Source: Geomonas agri
GTDB lineage: Bacteria > Desulfobacterota > Desulfuromonadia > Geobacterales > Geobacteraceae
Direction: 5' to 3'
Assembly: GCF_020179605.1 (NCBI RefSeq)
Contig: NZ_JAINZO010000001.1
Span: 1,116,001-1,180,000 of the forward strand
Length of the DNA stretch: 64,000 nt
Position 1 is the first letter of the stretch. Every line of letters begins with the position of its first letter. Below the pieces are notes generated by a model that had not been told where the DNA came from, ran no database searches, and was given only the letters and a program-made list of their open reading frames with translations. Shown in pieces: positions 18,091 to 27,269 of the stretch. The position numbers and the translations under genes are program-made.

Positions 18091-18920
18091 TGGAAAAGAG
18101 GATCAAGGCCAAGAAGGAGTTCGGCCAGAACTTCCTGGTGGACGATAACGTGCTGCACCGCATCGTTTCCTGCGTGGCGCCTGGCAGCGACGACTGCATT
18201 CTTGAGGTCGGGCCGGGGAGGGGGGCGCTGTCCCGGCTCCTGGTGGCCAGCGGCGCACGCTTCGTGGCGGTCGAGTGGGACCGTGAGCTGATCCCGTTTT
18301 TGCATGCCGAGTTTGCCGGCAACGATCGCGTCGAGATCGGTCACGGCGATATCCTGAGGGTGGACCTGCCCCAGATCCTCACCACCCGCGCTCCGGGGCG
18401 GAAGTGGAAGGTTGCCGCCAACCTCCCCTACAATATTTCCTCGCAGGTGCTCTTCAAGTTCATGGAGCATTGCGACTTGTTCGAATCCCTGGTGCTCATG
18501 CTGCAAAAGGAGGTGGGTGACCGCCTCACCGCTCCTCCCGCCTGCAAGGACTACGGTGCCCTCACCGTGCTTCTCAGGCTGCACTTCGACATTCGCCGCG
18601 AGTTCATCGTGAAGCCGGGCTCCTTCCGTCCTATCCCCAAGGTCGACTCGGCGGTGCTCACCTTCACGCCGCTTGCCACCCCTCGGGTCGAGGTAGGGGA
18701 CGAGGAGCTGTTTCGCCGCGTGGTAAAGGGGGCCTTCATCCAGCGCAGGAAGACGCTGTTGAACTCGCTGCGCTCCGCTGGCTTCGACGACGGTGACGGC
18801 ACGCTTACTGCCGCACTTTCCCGCTGCGGCATCGATGGGCTCCGGCGCGGGGAAACACTGTCGCTGGAAGAGTTCGCGGCGCTGTCCAGGGACTTGTGCT
18901 CCGGGAAAACTCTGGCATAA
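18090..18920 (+). CDS. rsmA: 16S rRNA (adenine-N6,N6)-dimethyltransferase
   Basis: KsgA/RsmA dimethylates A1518 and A1519 of 16S rRNA late in small-subunit assembly. 276 residues with K-E-F-G-Q-N-F-L at the N-terminus, the SAM-binding E-V-G-P-G-R-G-A-L, and the catalytic N-L-P-Y-N-I-S-S-Q-V. The ATG overlaps the tsaD stop. The long antisense and alternate frames here are not genes. Confidence 0.96.
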   Translation: MEKRIKAKKEFGQNFLVDDNVLHRIVSCVAPGSDDCILEVGPGRGALSRLLVASGARFVAVEWDRELIPFLHAEFAGNDRVEIGHGDILRVDLPQILTTRAPGRKWKVAANLPYNISSQVLFKFMEHCDLFESLVLMLQKEVGDRLTAPPACKDYGALTVLLRLHFDIRREFIVKPGSFRPIPKVDSAVLTFTPLATPRVEVGDEELFRRVVKGAFIQRRKTLLNSLRSAGFDDGDGTLTAALSRCGIDGLRRGETLSLEEFAALSRDLCSGKTLA

Positions 18921-18979
18921 ACACACATGAGTGTGCTATATAAGAACGCTAATTTTTTATCTTAAGAGGAGTACGCCTC

Positions 18980-20332
18980 ATGAAAGTATGCGTGATCGGT
19001 TCCGGATACGTCGGCCTCGTGGCCGGCACCTGTTTTGCCGAGAGCGGTAACGACGTCATCTGCGTTGACGTCGACCAGGAAAAGATTGAAGGTCTCAAGC
19101 GTGGCGTGATCCCTATCTACGAGCCGGGGCTGAAGGAAATGGTGCTCAGAAACGGCGAGGAAGGGCGCCTGAAGTTCACCACCGACCTTGATGCCGCGGT
19201 CAAGGAGTCCCTGGTCTGTTTCATCGCCGTGGGGACCCCGCCGGGTGCTGACGGCTCTGCCGACCTGCAGTACGTTCTCTCGGTGGCCGGCAACATCGGC
19301 CGTGCCATGGAAAGCTTCAAGATCATAGTGGACAAGTCTACCGTCCCGGTGGGGACCGCGGACAAGGTGCGCAGCGCCGTGAAGGAACAACTGGAGCAGC
19401 GCGGCGTCAACATCGAGTTCGATGTCGTCTCCAACCCCGAGTTCCTCAAAGAGGGTGCTGCCATCGATGACTTCATGAAACCCGACCGCGTCGTGATCGG
19501 CACCGACAATGTGCGCACCGCGGAAATCATGAAAGAGCTGTATTCGGCCTTCATGCGCAAGTCCAACCGCATGCTGGTCATGGACATCAGAAGCGCCGAG
19601 ATGACCAAGTACGCAGCCAACGCCATGCTGGCGACCCGCATCACCTTCATGAACCAGATCGCGAACCTGTGCGAGCTAATGGGTGCCGACGTAATGGCCG
19701 TCCGCGAAGGGATCGGTTCCGACTCCCGCATCGGCTACGACTTCCTCTTCCCCGGTGTCGGCTACGGCGGTTCGTGCTTCCCAAAAGACGTGAAAGCACT
19801 GGCCAAGACCGCGGATGAATGCAGCTACGACTTCATCCTACTGAAGGCGGTCGAGGAGGCCAACGAGCGCCAGAAGCGTATCCTCTCCGACAAGATCGAG
19901 CGTCACCTCGGGCAGGGTGGCGACAAGCCGCTGGCCGGCAAGAGCATCGCGGTCTGGGGGCTTTCCTTCAAACCACGCACCGACGACATGAGGGAGGCTC
20001 CCTCGCTCACCATCATCAACCGGCTCCTGGAACTGGGTGCGACGGTGCGTGCCCACGATCCCGAGGCCCTCAACGAGGCCAAGAAGCATTTCGGCGACCG
20101 TATCGGCTACCACATCAACCAGTACGAGCCGCTCAAGGGCGCCGACGCGCTGGTCATCATCACCGAATGGAACGAATACCGTAACCCCGACTTCGACCGC
20201 ATCAAGTCGTTGCTGGTCAAGCCGCTCATTTTTGATGGCAGGAACCTGTACCAGCCCGGACGCATGCGCGAGATCGGCTACGAGTACCACCCCATTGGCA
20301 GAAACGGTGCCATCTGCTGCGAAATGGCGTAA
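18980..20332 (+). CDS. ugd: UDP-glucose 6-dehydrogenase
   Basis: Converts UDP-glucose to UDP-glucuronate with two NAD+. 450 residues. An N-terminal Rossmann motif (G-S-G-Y-V-G-L-V) is followed by a central helix and the catalytic cysteine C266 within G-Y-G-G-S-C-F-P-K-D, then a C-terminal UDP-binding domain (W-G-L-S-F-K-P-R-T-D-D-M-R). AGAGGAG lies 8 nt before the ATG. A short dyad ACAC-ACATGA-GTGT and TATATA lie just upstream (18924-18945) and may mark the promoter. It supplies the substrate for the next gene. Confidence 0.95.
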   Translation: MKVCVIGSGYVGLVAGTCFAESGNDVICVDVDQEKIEGLKRGVIPIYEPGLKEMVLRNGEEGRLKFTTDLDAAVKESLVCFIAVGTPPGADGSADLQYVLSVAGNIGRAMESFKIIVDKSTVPVGTADKVRSAVKEQLEQRGVNIEFDVVSNPEFLKEGAAIDDFMKPDRVVIGTDNVRTAEIMKELYSAFMRKSNRMLVMDIRSAEMTKYAANAMLATRITFMNQIANLCELMGADVMAVREGIGSDSRIGYDFLFPGVGYGGSCFPKDVKALAKTADECSYDFILLKAVEEANERQKRILSDKIERHLGQGGDKPLAGKSIAVWGLSFKPRTDDMREAPSLTIINRLLELGATVRAHDPEALNEAKKHFGDRIGYHINQYEPLKGADALVIITEWNEYRNPDFDRIKSLLVKPLIFDGRNLYQPGRMREIGYEYHPIGRNGAICCEMA

Positions 20333-20433
20333 ATCCCGCTGTGACTGTGCTCCGTCTTCGGATCCCGTAGGCGGGGCACGTCGTTAGTAACTTGAGTTGC
20401 TGGTAATACAAATACCTACCGATTGAGGTTTCA

Positions 20434-21369
20434 ATGCGCATTCTGGTCACCGGCGGTGCCGGTTTCATCGGTTCACATCTTTGCGAGAGACTGTTAAAGG
20501 AAGGGCACGACGTCATCTGCCTGGACAACTTCTTTACCGGTAGCAAGCGCAACATCGCCCACATGCTGGACCACTCCAACTTCGAGTTGATCCGTCACGA
20601 CGTCACCCAGCCCATCCTCCTTGAGGTGGACCGGATCTACAACCTGGCCTGTCCCGCTTCGCCGATTCACTACCAGTACAACCCCGTGAAGACCACCAAG
20701 ACCAGTGTCATGGGCGCCATCAACATGCTGGGGATCGCCAAGAGGGTGCGGGCGAGGATCCTGCAGGCCTCCACCTCCGAGGTGTACGGTGATCCGCAGG
20801 TACACCCGCAGACCGAGGCCTACTGGGGCAACGTCAACACACTGGGGCTGCGCAGCTGCTACGACGAGGGGAAACGTGTGGCGGAAACGCTGATGATGGA
20901 TTATCACCGCCAGAACCACGTTGACGTCAGGATCATTAGGATCTTCAACACCTATGGCCCCAAGATGGCTGAGAACGACGGCCGCGTGGTCTCCAACTTC
21001 ATCCTGCAGGCCCTCCGGGGGGAGGACATCACCGTCTACGGCGGGGGGGAGCAGACACGTTCCTTCTGCTTCGTCTCCGACCTCGTGGAGGGGATGGTGC
21101 GCATGATGGAGACGCCCGGCTTCACCGGTCCCGTCAACCTCGGCAACCCCGCGGAGACTACCATCCTTGAATTCGCCAAGAAGATCATCGCTCTCACCGG
21201 GTCCACCTCGCGCATCGTGTATCGTCCCCTTCCGGAGGATGATCCCAAACAGAGGCAGCCGGACATCTCCCTGGCCAAGCAGATGCTGGGCTGGGAGCCC
21301 AAAGTGAGCGTGGACGAGGGACTAAAACAGACCATCAACTATTTCCGCTCCGTCCTCACCTCGGCCTAA
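20434..21369 (+). CDS. uxs: UDP-glucuronate decarboxylase (UDP-xylose synthase)
   Basis: Extended short-chain dehydrogenase of 311 residues that decarboxylates UDP-glucuronate to UDP-xylose. NAD-binding G-G-A-G-F-I-G at residues 7-13; active-site Y-x-x-x-K as Y-D-E-G-K near residue 148; the D-N-F-F-T-G and R-I-F-N-T-Y-G-P blocks match the UXS group rather than epimerases. It lies 101 nt after ugd on the same strand and completes a two-step route to UDP-xylose for surface polysaccharide. Confidence 0.92.
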   Translation: MRILVTGGAGFIGSHLCERLLKEGHDVICLDNFFTGSKRNIAHMLDHSNFELIRHDVTQPILLEVDRIYNLACPASPIHYQYNPVKTTKTSVMGAINMLGIAKRVRARILQASTSEVYGDPQVHPQTEAYWGNVNTLGLRSCYDEGKRVAETLMMDYHRQNHVDVRIIRIFNTYGPKMAENDGRVVSNFILQALRGEDITVYGGGEQTRSFCFVSDLVEGMVRMMETPGFTGPVNLGNPAETTILEFAKKIIALTGSTSRIVYRPLPEDDPKQRQPDISLAKQMLGWEPKVSVDEGLKQTINYFRSVLTSA

Positions 21370-21376
21370 GGAACGC

Positions 21377-21769
21377 ATGCAGAAACGATTTTTTCTAGTA
21401 CCGGCCGCAGTGATCGTCTTCATCCTCTGCTTCACCGTTTTCGGTGACCGGGGACTGTTGCGCATCAACCACCTGCACCGTGACCTGGACGAAACGCAGA
21501 AACATCTCAATGAGTTGAAAGAGGAAAACGACAAGCTAAAGCGGGAGATTGCCGCGCTGCAGTCGGATCGACGCTACCTCGAGAGCATCGCCAGGCGCGA
21601 CTTCGGCTTGGTGCGCAGCAACGAGGTGATCTACCAGTTCCCGGGTTCGGGGAAATCTGTTGCGCCGACCGCCCAGCCCGAAGCCGCGCCCGCTGCGCAC
21701 GCGCCGCAGGGTGCGACGGCGGGAAAACTGGCTCAGCCTGTGCAGCCGGCGGCGCGTTCCGGCAAGTAA
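21377..21769 (+). CDS. FtsB/DivIC-like septum formation initiator
   Basis: 130-residue bitopic membrane protein: a short cytoplasmic start, one transmembrane helix (residues 7-24), and a coiled coil (about 30-75, with heptad Leu and E-E-N-D-K-L-K-R-E-I-A) ending in the A-R-R-D-F-G-L-V-R-x-N-E segment typical of FtsB/DivIC. The last 35 residues are Ala, Pro and Gln-rich. It likely bridges FtsL and FtsQ in the divisome. It starts 7 nt after uxs, so it is probably cotranscribed. Confidence 0.85.
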   Translation: MQKRFFLVPAAVIVFILCFTVFGDRGLLRINHLHRDLDETQKHLNELKEENDKLKREIAALQSDRRYLESIARRDFGLVRSNEVIYQFPGSGKSVAPTAQPEAAPAAHAPQGATAGKLAQPVQPAARSGK

Positions 21770-21804
21770 CCAAGCCCTAGGCGGGGCATTTTGAGGGAAA
21801 AGGT

Positions 21805-21975
21805 ATGACTCAGGCTGGAAAGCAACACTGCGTGGTCTGCGCCTGGCGCGAACACTGCTCCAAGAAATTCTGCGTGTCCGACGGCGGCGCCCGTTGCCCG
21901 GACTTCACACGCGATGTGACCATAAAACCCGTGCCAGACGCGGATAAGGATAAGGAAAGGGAGGAGAAGATATGA
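21805..21975 (+). CDS. 56-residue cysteine-rich protein overlapping argS
   Basis: A small frame preceded by GAGGGAAAAGG and ending four bases into argS (ATGA overlap). The product has a C-x2-C-x5-C-x4-C-x7-C pattern in residues 9-31, followed by a charged tail rich in Lys, Asp and Glu. This suggests a zinc or iron-sulfur knuckle. It fits exactly between ftsB-like and argS with good spacing, which supports it as a real gene. I do not recognise the family. Confidence 0.72.
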   Translation: MTQAGKQHCVVCAWREHCSKKFCVSDGGARCPDFTRDVTIKPVPDADKDKEREEKI

Positions 21976-23636
21976 AGGAGCAGCTGCGCGCATGCATCCT
22001 GAAGGGAATCGAGGGGTGTTTCGCCGACGGCACGCTCACCTCTGGTGTGGTCCCGGCCATCAACGTGGAGAAGCCGGCGCATGCCGAGCACGGAGATTTT
22101 GCTACCAACGTGGCCATGCAGATGGCCAAGCAGGAGCGCAAGTCGCCCCGCGCCGTGGCCGAGGCCTTGGTCAAGAAACTGGCCGAGGCGTCCGACCTGA
22201 TCAAGTCGGTCGAGATCGCGGGACCGGGGTTCATCAACTTCTTCATCAAGGACAGTGCCTGGAGAAAGATCCTCACTGACATCGACCGCGCCAGTGACGA
22301 GTACGGCAAGAGCACCGTGGGCGCCGGCAAGAAGGTGCAGGTGGAGTTCGTCAGCGCAAACCCGACCGGTCCGCTGCACATCGGCCACGGCCGCGGTGCA
22401 GCGACAGGCGATGCCGTTGCCTCGCTGCTGTCCGCTGCGGGCTTCGATGTGCAGCGCGAGTACTACATCAACGACGCCGGCAACCAGATGAACACTCTGG
22501 GTCTCTCCGGCCTGCTGCGCTACAAGGAACTGCTGGGCGAAAAGATCGACTTCCCTGAGAACTGCTACCAGGGCGACTACATCAAGGACATCGCGCGGGA
22601 CGCTATCGCCAAACACGGCGATCGCTTCCTGAAGGCGCCCCAGGAGGAAGGGGTGGCCTTCTTCGCCAAGATGGGCGGAGACCTGATCCTCAAGGGGATC
22701 GACGAGGACCTGCAGGACTTCGGCATCCGCTTCGACAACTGGTTCTCCGAGCAGTCCCTCTTCGACGAGGGCAAGGTGACCTCGGCCATTGCCGAGATGC
22801 AGGAGAAGGGTCACATCTACGAGCAGGAAGGGGCGCTCTGGTTCAAGACCACGGCCTTCGGTGACGACAAGGACCGCGTCGTGGTGCGCAGTAACGGCGT
22901 CACTACCTACTTCGCCTCCGACATCGCCTACCACCGCGACAAGTACGCCCGTGGTTTTGACTGGGTCATCGACGTCTGGGGCGCCGACCACCACGGCTAC
23001 GTCCCGAGGCTGAAGAGCGTTGTACAGGGCCTGGGGCGCCAGGCGGACGATCTGGGCATCATCCTGGTACAGCTGGTTTCGCTCCTGCGCGACGGCCAGC
23101 CAGTGGCCATGTCCACCAGGAGCGGCGAGTTCGTGACCCTCAAAGAGGTCGTCGACGAGGTCGGCCGCGATTCTGCCCGCTTCTTCTTCCTGATGCGCCG
23201 TTCCGACAGCCAGCTCGACTTCGACCTCGAGCTCGCCAAACGCCAGAGCAACGACAACCCGGTCTACTACGTCCAGTACGCCCACGCCAGGATCAGGAGC
23301 ATCTTCGACACCGCCAAAGAACGTGGCGTGGAGCCGAACTTCCAGGACGTGCGACTGGAGCTGCTGGAAAGCGCCGACGACATGAGCCTGATCAAGAAGC
23401 TCTCCCTCTACCCGGAGATCCTGGAAGGGGCGGCGGTCAACTTCGAACCGCACCGGATCACCTACTACCTGCAGGACTTGGCCGGCGAGTTCCACAGCTT
23501 CTACAACAAAAGCAGGGTTATCACCCCGGAGGAGCCCGAGCTCACCCAGGCCCGCCTGTTCCTCTTGCACTGCGTGGCGGTCACCCTGAAGAACGCGCTG
23601 ACCGTGCTCGGCATTTCGGCTCCGGAGAGGATGTAG
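21972..23636 (+). CDS. argS: Arginine--tRNA ligase
   Basis: Class I synthetase that charges tRNA-Arg. 554 residues, normal size. An N-terminal tRNA-binding domain is followed by the HIGH motif in N-P-T-G-P-L-H-I-G-H-G-R (near residue 128), a degenerate KMSKS region M-S-T-R-S-G-E as usual for ArgS, and the C-terminal DALR anticodon domain. The ribosome site GGGAGGAG lies within the preceding small gene, which indicates coupling. Confidence 0.96.
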   Translation: MKEQLRACILKGIEGCFADGTLTSGVVPAINVEKPAHAEHGDFATNVAMQMAKQERKSPRAVAEALVKKLAEASDLIKSVEIAGPGFINFFIKDSAWRKILTDIDRASDEYGKSTVGAGKKVQVEFVSANPTGPLHIGHGRGAATGDAVASLLSAAGFDVQREYYINDAGNQMNTLGLSGLLRYKELLGEKIDFPENCYQGDYIKDIARDAIAKHGDRFLKAPQEEGVAFFAKMGGDLILKGIDEDLQDFGIRFDNWFSEQSLFDEGKVTSAIAEMQEKGHIYEQEGALWFKTTAFGDDKDRVVVRSNGVTTYFASDIAYHRDKYARGFDWVIDVWGADHHGYVPRLKSVVQGLGRQADDLGIILVQLVSLLRDGQPVAMSTRSGEFVTLKEVVDEVGRDSARFFFLMRRSDSQLDFDLELAKRQSNDNPVYYVQYAHARIRSIFDTAKERGVEPNFQDVRLELLESADDMSLIKKLSLYPEILEGAAVNFEPHRITYYLQDLAGEFHSFYNKSRVITPEEPELTQARLFLLHCVAVTLKNALTVLGISAPERM

Positions 23637-23645
23637 GAGGAGCGC

Positions 23646-24461
23646 ATGCGGCTTGACTACAGCGACAAGATGAAGGTGGTCAGGGAAAGCGCGGAACGAA
23701 CCAAGCCCGTGCAGAAGAACCGCCCACGCCGCGAGCCTATCGGCACTTTTGCCGTGGTCGGTCTGTTGCTGCTTGCCCTTGGCTACGGCGCAGGGGTGCT
23801 GACCGGATGGTTCCTCTTCAAGGGAAAAGTCGACGCCAAGGCACTGGCCGCGGCGCAGGTCGCAGCCCAGCAGAAGGCACAGCCCGCAGCAGTGGTTCAG
23901 CCGGCGCCTCCCGCCCAGCCAGGGCAGGCGGGTCAGCCCGGCCAGGCTGGCCAACCGACCTCGCCAGCTCCTGACGTCCCGCTTACCTTCTACAAGACCC
24001 TCCCTTCGGGCGGGAAGGGGGCGATGGGGAGCGGCATCAACACCAAGCTTCCAGAGGTGCAGTCCAAGAAGGCCGCTGCTACTGCACCGGCTGCGAACGC
24101 GGTGCCTGCTGCCGAGCCGGCCAAGCCGGCCGCTGCCGCTACGGCAGCCAAGGCCCCTGAGGCCAGACCGGCCGAGAAAGCCGGCGATAAAGCTACCGAT
24201 GCCGCCGATAAGCCGACCGCGGAAAAACAAGGGGGGGAGTCGCGCTACCTGGTGCAGGTCGCTTCTTACAAGGATAAGAAAGAGGCCGACACGGTGCGCG
24301 CCAAACTGGTTGCCAAAGGGGTGGCCGCGTACCTGGTGGAATCGAAGCTGCAGGACAAGGGCGTGTGGTACCGGATCAGGGTCGGGAAACACCTCTCCAG
24401 GCAGGAGGCTCAGCAGTTGGCTGGGAAGGTGGGGAGCGGGGCGACGGTGGTCACCGAGTAG
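23646..24461 (+). CDS. SPOR-domain membrane protein
   Basis: 271 residues. One transmembrane helix (about 34-58) follows a basic N-terminus. A long Ala, Pro, Gln and Lys-rich periplasmic linker (60-195) follows, then a C-terminal SPOR domain (196-271; begins R-Y-L-V-Q-V-A-S-Y-K and ends G-A-T-V-V). SPOR domains bind denuded septal peptidoglycan, so a division-site role is likely. It lies 9 nt downstream of argS, in the same operon as the FtsB-like protein. Confidence 0.87.
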   Translation: MRLDYSDKMKVVRESAERTKPVQKNRPRREPIGTFAVVGLLLLALGYGAGVLTGWFLFKGKVDAKALAAAQVAAQQKAQPAAVVQPAPPAQPGQAGQPGQAGQPTSPAPDVPLTFYKTLPSGGKGAMGSGINTKLPEVQSKKAAATAPAANAVPAAEPAKPAAAATAAKAPEARPAEKAGDKATDAADKPTAEKQGGESRYLVQVASYKDKKEADTVRAKLVAKGVAAYLVESKLQDKGVWYRIRVGKHLSRQEAQQLAGKVGSGATVVTE

Positions 24462-24528
24462 CTTTTTTGCCCCCTGGATATTTTTTTCTCTCCCCGAGCT
24501 ACAGTTAACCCCGGGATGGGGAGTCACC

Positions 24529-24972
24529 ATGGAAAAGCGAAAAAAGCTGGGCGAAATATTCGTCGAGAACGGGTTGCTCACCGAGAAAACGGTGGAGCGA
24601 ATGCTGGCCGTCTCCAAAAAACTGGGCAAACGTTTCGGGACCGTGCTCGAAGACCTGGAGCTGGTCACCGGTGAGGAACTGGCCCAGGCCCTGGCGGCAC
24701 AGTACGGCTGTCGCGTCGCCAGTAACTTTGCCGGCTACAGCTTCTCGCCGCAATTGCTGGGGACCATCTCGGTGGATGTGGCTATGCAGAACAACATCTT
24801 CCCGCTCAAGCTGGACGAGAAGAGGCTGGCTCTGGCGATGGCAGACCCCACGGAAACGCGGGTGGTGCGCAACATCTCGGCCAACCTCGGGTTGACTATC
24901 ACCCCCTTCATTGCCACCAGGAAGGAGATCTACGCCGCCATCTGCAAGAATTACCTGCAGAAGGAGGTGTAG
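24529..24972 (+). CDS. Stand-alone MshEN (GspE N-terminal) domain protein
   Basis: 147 residues related to the N-terminal domain of type II/IV secretion ATPases of the GspE/PilB/MshE kind, without any ATPase part. It has the two tandem blocks K-L-G-E-I-F-V-E-N-G-L-L-T and F-G-T-V-L-E-D-L-E-L-V-T. In MshE these blocks bind cyclic di-GMP, so a c-di-GMP effector role is possible; the key arginine is not clearly kept. The ATG follows GGGGAG by 5 nt. A receiver protein begins 18 nt downstream. Confidence 0.78.
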   Translation: MEKRKKLGEIFVENGLLTEKTVERMLAVSKKLGKRFGTVLEDLELVTGEELAQALAAQYGCRVASNFAGYSFSPQLLGTISVDVAMQNNIFPLKLDEKRLALAMADPTETRVVRNISANLGLTITPFIATRKEIYAAICKNYLQKEV

Positions 24973-24990
24973 AGTGCGGCTGCCCACACG

Positions 24991-25371
24991 GTGCTGGTGG
25001 TCGAGGACGACAAGCTGATCGCGACCATGTTCGGTGACTTCCTTGGACGGAAAGGCTTCCGTGTCATTTACGCGGCGGACGGCCTGGAGGCCTACAAGGC
25101 CGTCCTCACCGAGAAGCCGCACGTGGTGCTCACCGACCTGATGATGCCCAAGCTGGACGGTTTCGGTCTCTTCGACGCCCTGCGCAGCGTGCCCGATTTT
25201 AACGCCATACCGGTAATATTGATCACCAGCTCCTTGCAACCGGAGGACGAAGTAAAGGCTTTCGACAAGGGGTTCTTCGACTTCATCGCCAAGCCGGTGC
25301 GTGAAGAGACCCTGATCACCAGGGTCAGGAGAGCGCTGCAATTTCGGGAGCGCAAGTACCAGTTAACGTAG
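24991..25371 (+). CDS. Single-domain response regulator
   Basis: Receiver domain only, about 126 residues: acidic pocket E5-D6-D7, phospho-acceptor D49 in L-T-D-L-M-M-P, and the K in A-K-P-V. The start is odd. The best ribosome site, AAGGAGG at 24961-24967, is correctly spaced for a GTG at 24974, but that GTG is out of frame. The in-frame GTG at 24991 is 23 nt from it and begins right at the first beta strand. Either initiation is unusual or a small indel shifted the original start. Paired with the MshEN protein. Confidence 0.82.
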   Translation: MLVVEDDKLIATMFGDFLGRKGFRVIYAADGLEAYKAVLTEKPHVVLTDLMMPKLDGFGLFDALRSVPDFNAIPVILITSSLQPEDEVKAFDKGFFDFIAKPVREETLITRVRRALQFRERKYQLT

Positions 25372-25405
25372 GCTCTTTGCCGTAACAATGACCAGGACCA
25401 CGCAC

Positions 25406-25438
25406 CCTCCAGCCCCATCCGGCGCTGGAGGTCTTTAT
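25406..25438 (+). terminator. Intrinsic terminator after the response regulator
   Basis: Stem CCTCCAGC / GCTGGAGG (8 bp, 10-nt loop) followed by TCTTTATTT. It ends the ftsB-to-receiver cluster just upstream of yacG. Confidence 0.7.
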
Positions 25439-25451
25439 TTGAGGAAACGCC

Positions 25452-25640
25452 ATGTGCGCCATACAGACCGTCAAGTGCCCGCACTGCCGTAAGGAGGCCC
25501 CGCTGGCCGGGAACCCGTACCGCCCGTTTTGCTCGGAGCGGTGCAAGATGATCGATCTCGGCACCTGGGCCAGCGAAGGTTACCGCATCCCCGGCGAAAA
25601 AGCGCCGCAGCACGCTGATGACGATGAAGACGAGGGGTAG
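25452..25640 (+). CDS. yacG: DNA gyrase inhibitor YacG family zinc protein
   Basis: 62-residue protein with the C-P-H-C...F-C-S-E-R-C zinc ribbon (residues 9-31) followed by I-D-L-G-x-W and an acidic tail, which is the YacG signature. E. coli YacG binds and inhibits GyrB. It starts right after a terminator, preceded by GAGGAAACGCC. Confidence 0.9.
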   Translation: MCAIQTVKCPHCRKEAPLAGNPYRPFCSERCKMIDLGTWASEGYRIPGEKAPQHADDDEDEG

Positions 25641-25717
25641 CGTAGCAGCCTCCGTTAGCAGTTAAGAACCATTATTTTATTGCAGCAGCAATGATCAAAG
25701 CAGTAAAGGAGCCTTTC

Positions 25718-27124
25718 ATGTCAGAAGTACGTCTCCGTTTCGCACCGAGCCCGACCGGTTTTCTCCACGTTGGAGGGGCGCGCACGGCGCTTTTCAACTG
25801 GCTTTTGGCCAGGAAGCAGCATGGCACCTTCGTGCTCAGGATCGAGGATACCGACGTGACCCGGTCCACCCAGCAGTCGGTCGATGCCATCTTCGAAGGG
25901 ATGAAGTGGCTGGGACTGGACTGGGACGAGGGGCCCTTCTTCCAGTCCGATTACTTTCCGGTCTACAAGGAATACATCGACAAGCTGGTCGCCGAAGGGA
26001 AGGCGTACAAGTGCTATTGCAGCGTTGAGGAACTCGAGGCGAAGCGCGAGAAGGCGCTCGCGGAAGGTGGCAAACCGAAGTACGACGGTACCTGCCGTGA
26101 TCTTCCTCCTCAGGAGGACGACGGCCGCCCCTACGTGATCCGTTTCAGGACCCCCAAGGAAGGCGCGACTACCTGGAATGACCTGATCAAGGGGAAAGTC
26201 TCCTTCGAGAACGATGAACTGGACGACCTGATCATCCAGCGCACTGACGGCACCCCGACCTACAACTTCGTCGTCGTCATCGACGACGTCACCATGAAGA
26301 TCACCACCGTCATCCGCGGCGACGACCACGTCAACAACACCCCGCGCCAGATCCTGATCTACCAGGCGCTCGGCGCGCCGGTCCCGGTCTTCGCCCACGT
26401 GCCGATGATCCTGGGCGCCGACAAGGCCCGTCTCTCCAAGCGCCACGGCGCCACCTCGGTCATGGCCTACCGCGACATGGGCTTCCTTCCCGAGGCCATG
26501 GTGAACTACTTGGTGCGCCTGGGGTGGAGCTACGGCGACGAGGAGATCTTCTCGCTTCAGGACTTGATCGAGAAATTCTCCATCGAGAACGTCGGGCGCT
26601 CCGCCGGCGTCTTCAATCCCGACAAGCTCATGTGGCTCAATGCCCACTACATCAAGACCGGCGATCCGGTGCGCCTGGCCGACCTCCTGATGCCGTTTTT
26701 GAAGGAGCGCGGCGTGGATCCGTCCCAGGGGGGACCGGACCTGGTGGCCGTGATCAAGACCCTGCAGGAGCGCGCCAAGACCATGCTGGAACTCGCCGAC
26801 GGCGCGCTGTTCTACTACAAGGACGAGCTCTCCTACGACGAGCAGGGGGTGGCCAAGGCGTACAACGCTGACACGCCCGCGCTCCTCACCGCGCTGGTCG
26901 AGAAGCTGGCGGCGCTGCCGGCGCTGGACCAGGCCAACATCGAGCTGGCGTTCAAGGATCTGATGGCCGAGAAGGGGATCAAGCTGGGCCAGGTCGGTCC
27001 CGCCGTGCGCCTTGCCCTTTCTGGCACCACCGCGTCGCCCGGTATCTACGAGATGATCGAGGTGCTCGGCCTGGCCGAGACCAAGAAGCGCATCGAGCGC
27101 GCCGTCGCCGTGCTGGCGAAGTAG
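25718..27124 (+). CDS. gltX: Glutamate--tRNA ligase
   Basis: Class I synthetase that charges tRNA-Glu (in organisms with GatCAB it may also charge tRNA-Gln). 468 residues from the ATG at 25718, chosen for TAAAGGAG 6 nt upstream and the usual [11 protein letters not shown] opening; an ATG at 25691 adds nine unlikely residues. HIGH is G-F-L-H-V-G-G; the KMSKS equivalent is L-S-K-R-H-G. A strong terminator follows. Confidence 0.95.
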   Translation: MSEVRLRFAPSPTGFLHVGGARTALFNWLLARKQHGTFVLRIEDTDVTRSTQQSVDAIFEGMKWLGLDWDEGPFFQSDYFPVYKEYIDKLVAEGKAYKCYCSVEELEAKREKALAEGGKPKYDGTCRDLPPQEDDGRPYVIRFRTPKEGATTWNDLIKGKVSFENDELDDLIIQRTDGTPTYNFVVVIDDVTMKITTVIRGDDHVNNTPRQILIYQALGAPVPVFAHVPMILGADKARLSKRHGATSVMAYRDMGFLPEAMVNYLVRLGWSYGDEEIFSLQDLIEKFSIENVGRSAGVFNPDKLMWLNAHYIKTGDPVRLADLLMPFLKERGVDPSQGGPDLVAVIKTLQERAKTMLELADGALFYYKDELSYDEQGVAKAYNADTPALLTALVEKLAALPALDQANIELAFKDLMAEKGIKLGQVGPAVRLALSGTTASPGIYEMIEVLGLAETKKRIERAVAVLAK

Positions 27125-27149
27125 CGCGAGGGTAGGGCCTAAAAGAAAA

Positions 27150-27181
27150 GGAGGGCGCCCCACGGGGCGCCCTCCTTTTTT
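27150..27181 (+). terminator. Strong intrinsic terminator after gltX
   Basis: Near-perfect 11-12 bp stem GGAGGGCGCCCC / GGGGCGCCCTCC with a minimal loop, then TTTTTT. Confidence 0.95.
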
Positions 27182-27195
27182 CATCGCTTTGCTGC

Positions 27196-27234
27196 AAAAA
27201 ATGAGGCCTGCAGCGGACGAGCCGGCTGCAGGCC
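27196..27234 (-). terminator. Intrinsic terminator for the ferredoxin gene
   Basis: Perfect 10-bp stem GGCCTGCAGC / GCTGCAGGCC (27205-27234). Read on the minus strand it is followed by TCATTTTTTGC (27196-27204), so it terminates the ferredoxin transcript, facing the gltX terminator. Confidence 0.85.
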
Positions 27235-27269
27235 ATGGCATTACATGTTTCTTGTGGTGCGGTTGCTGA

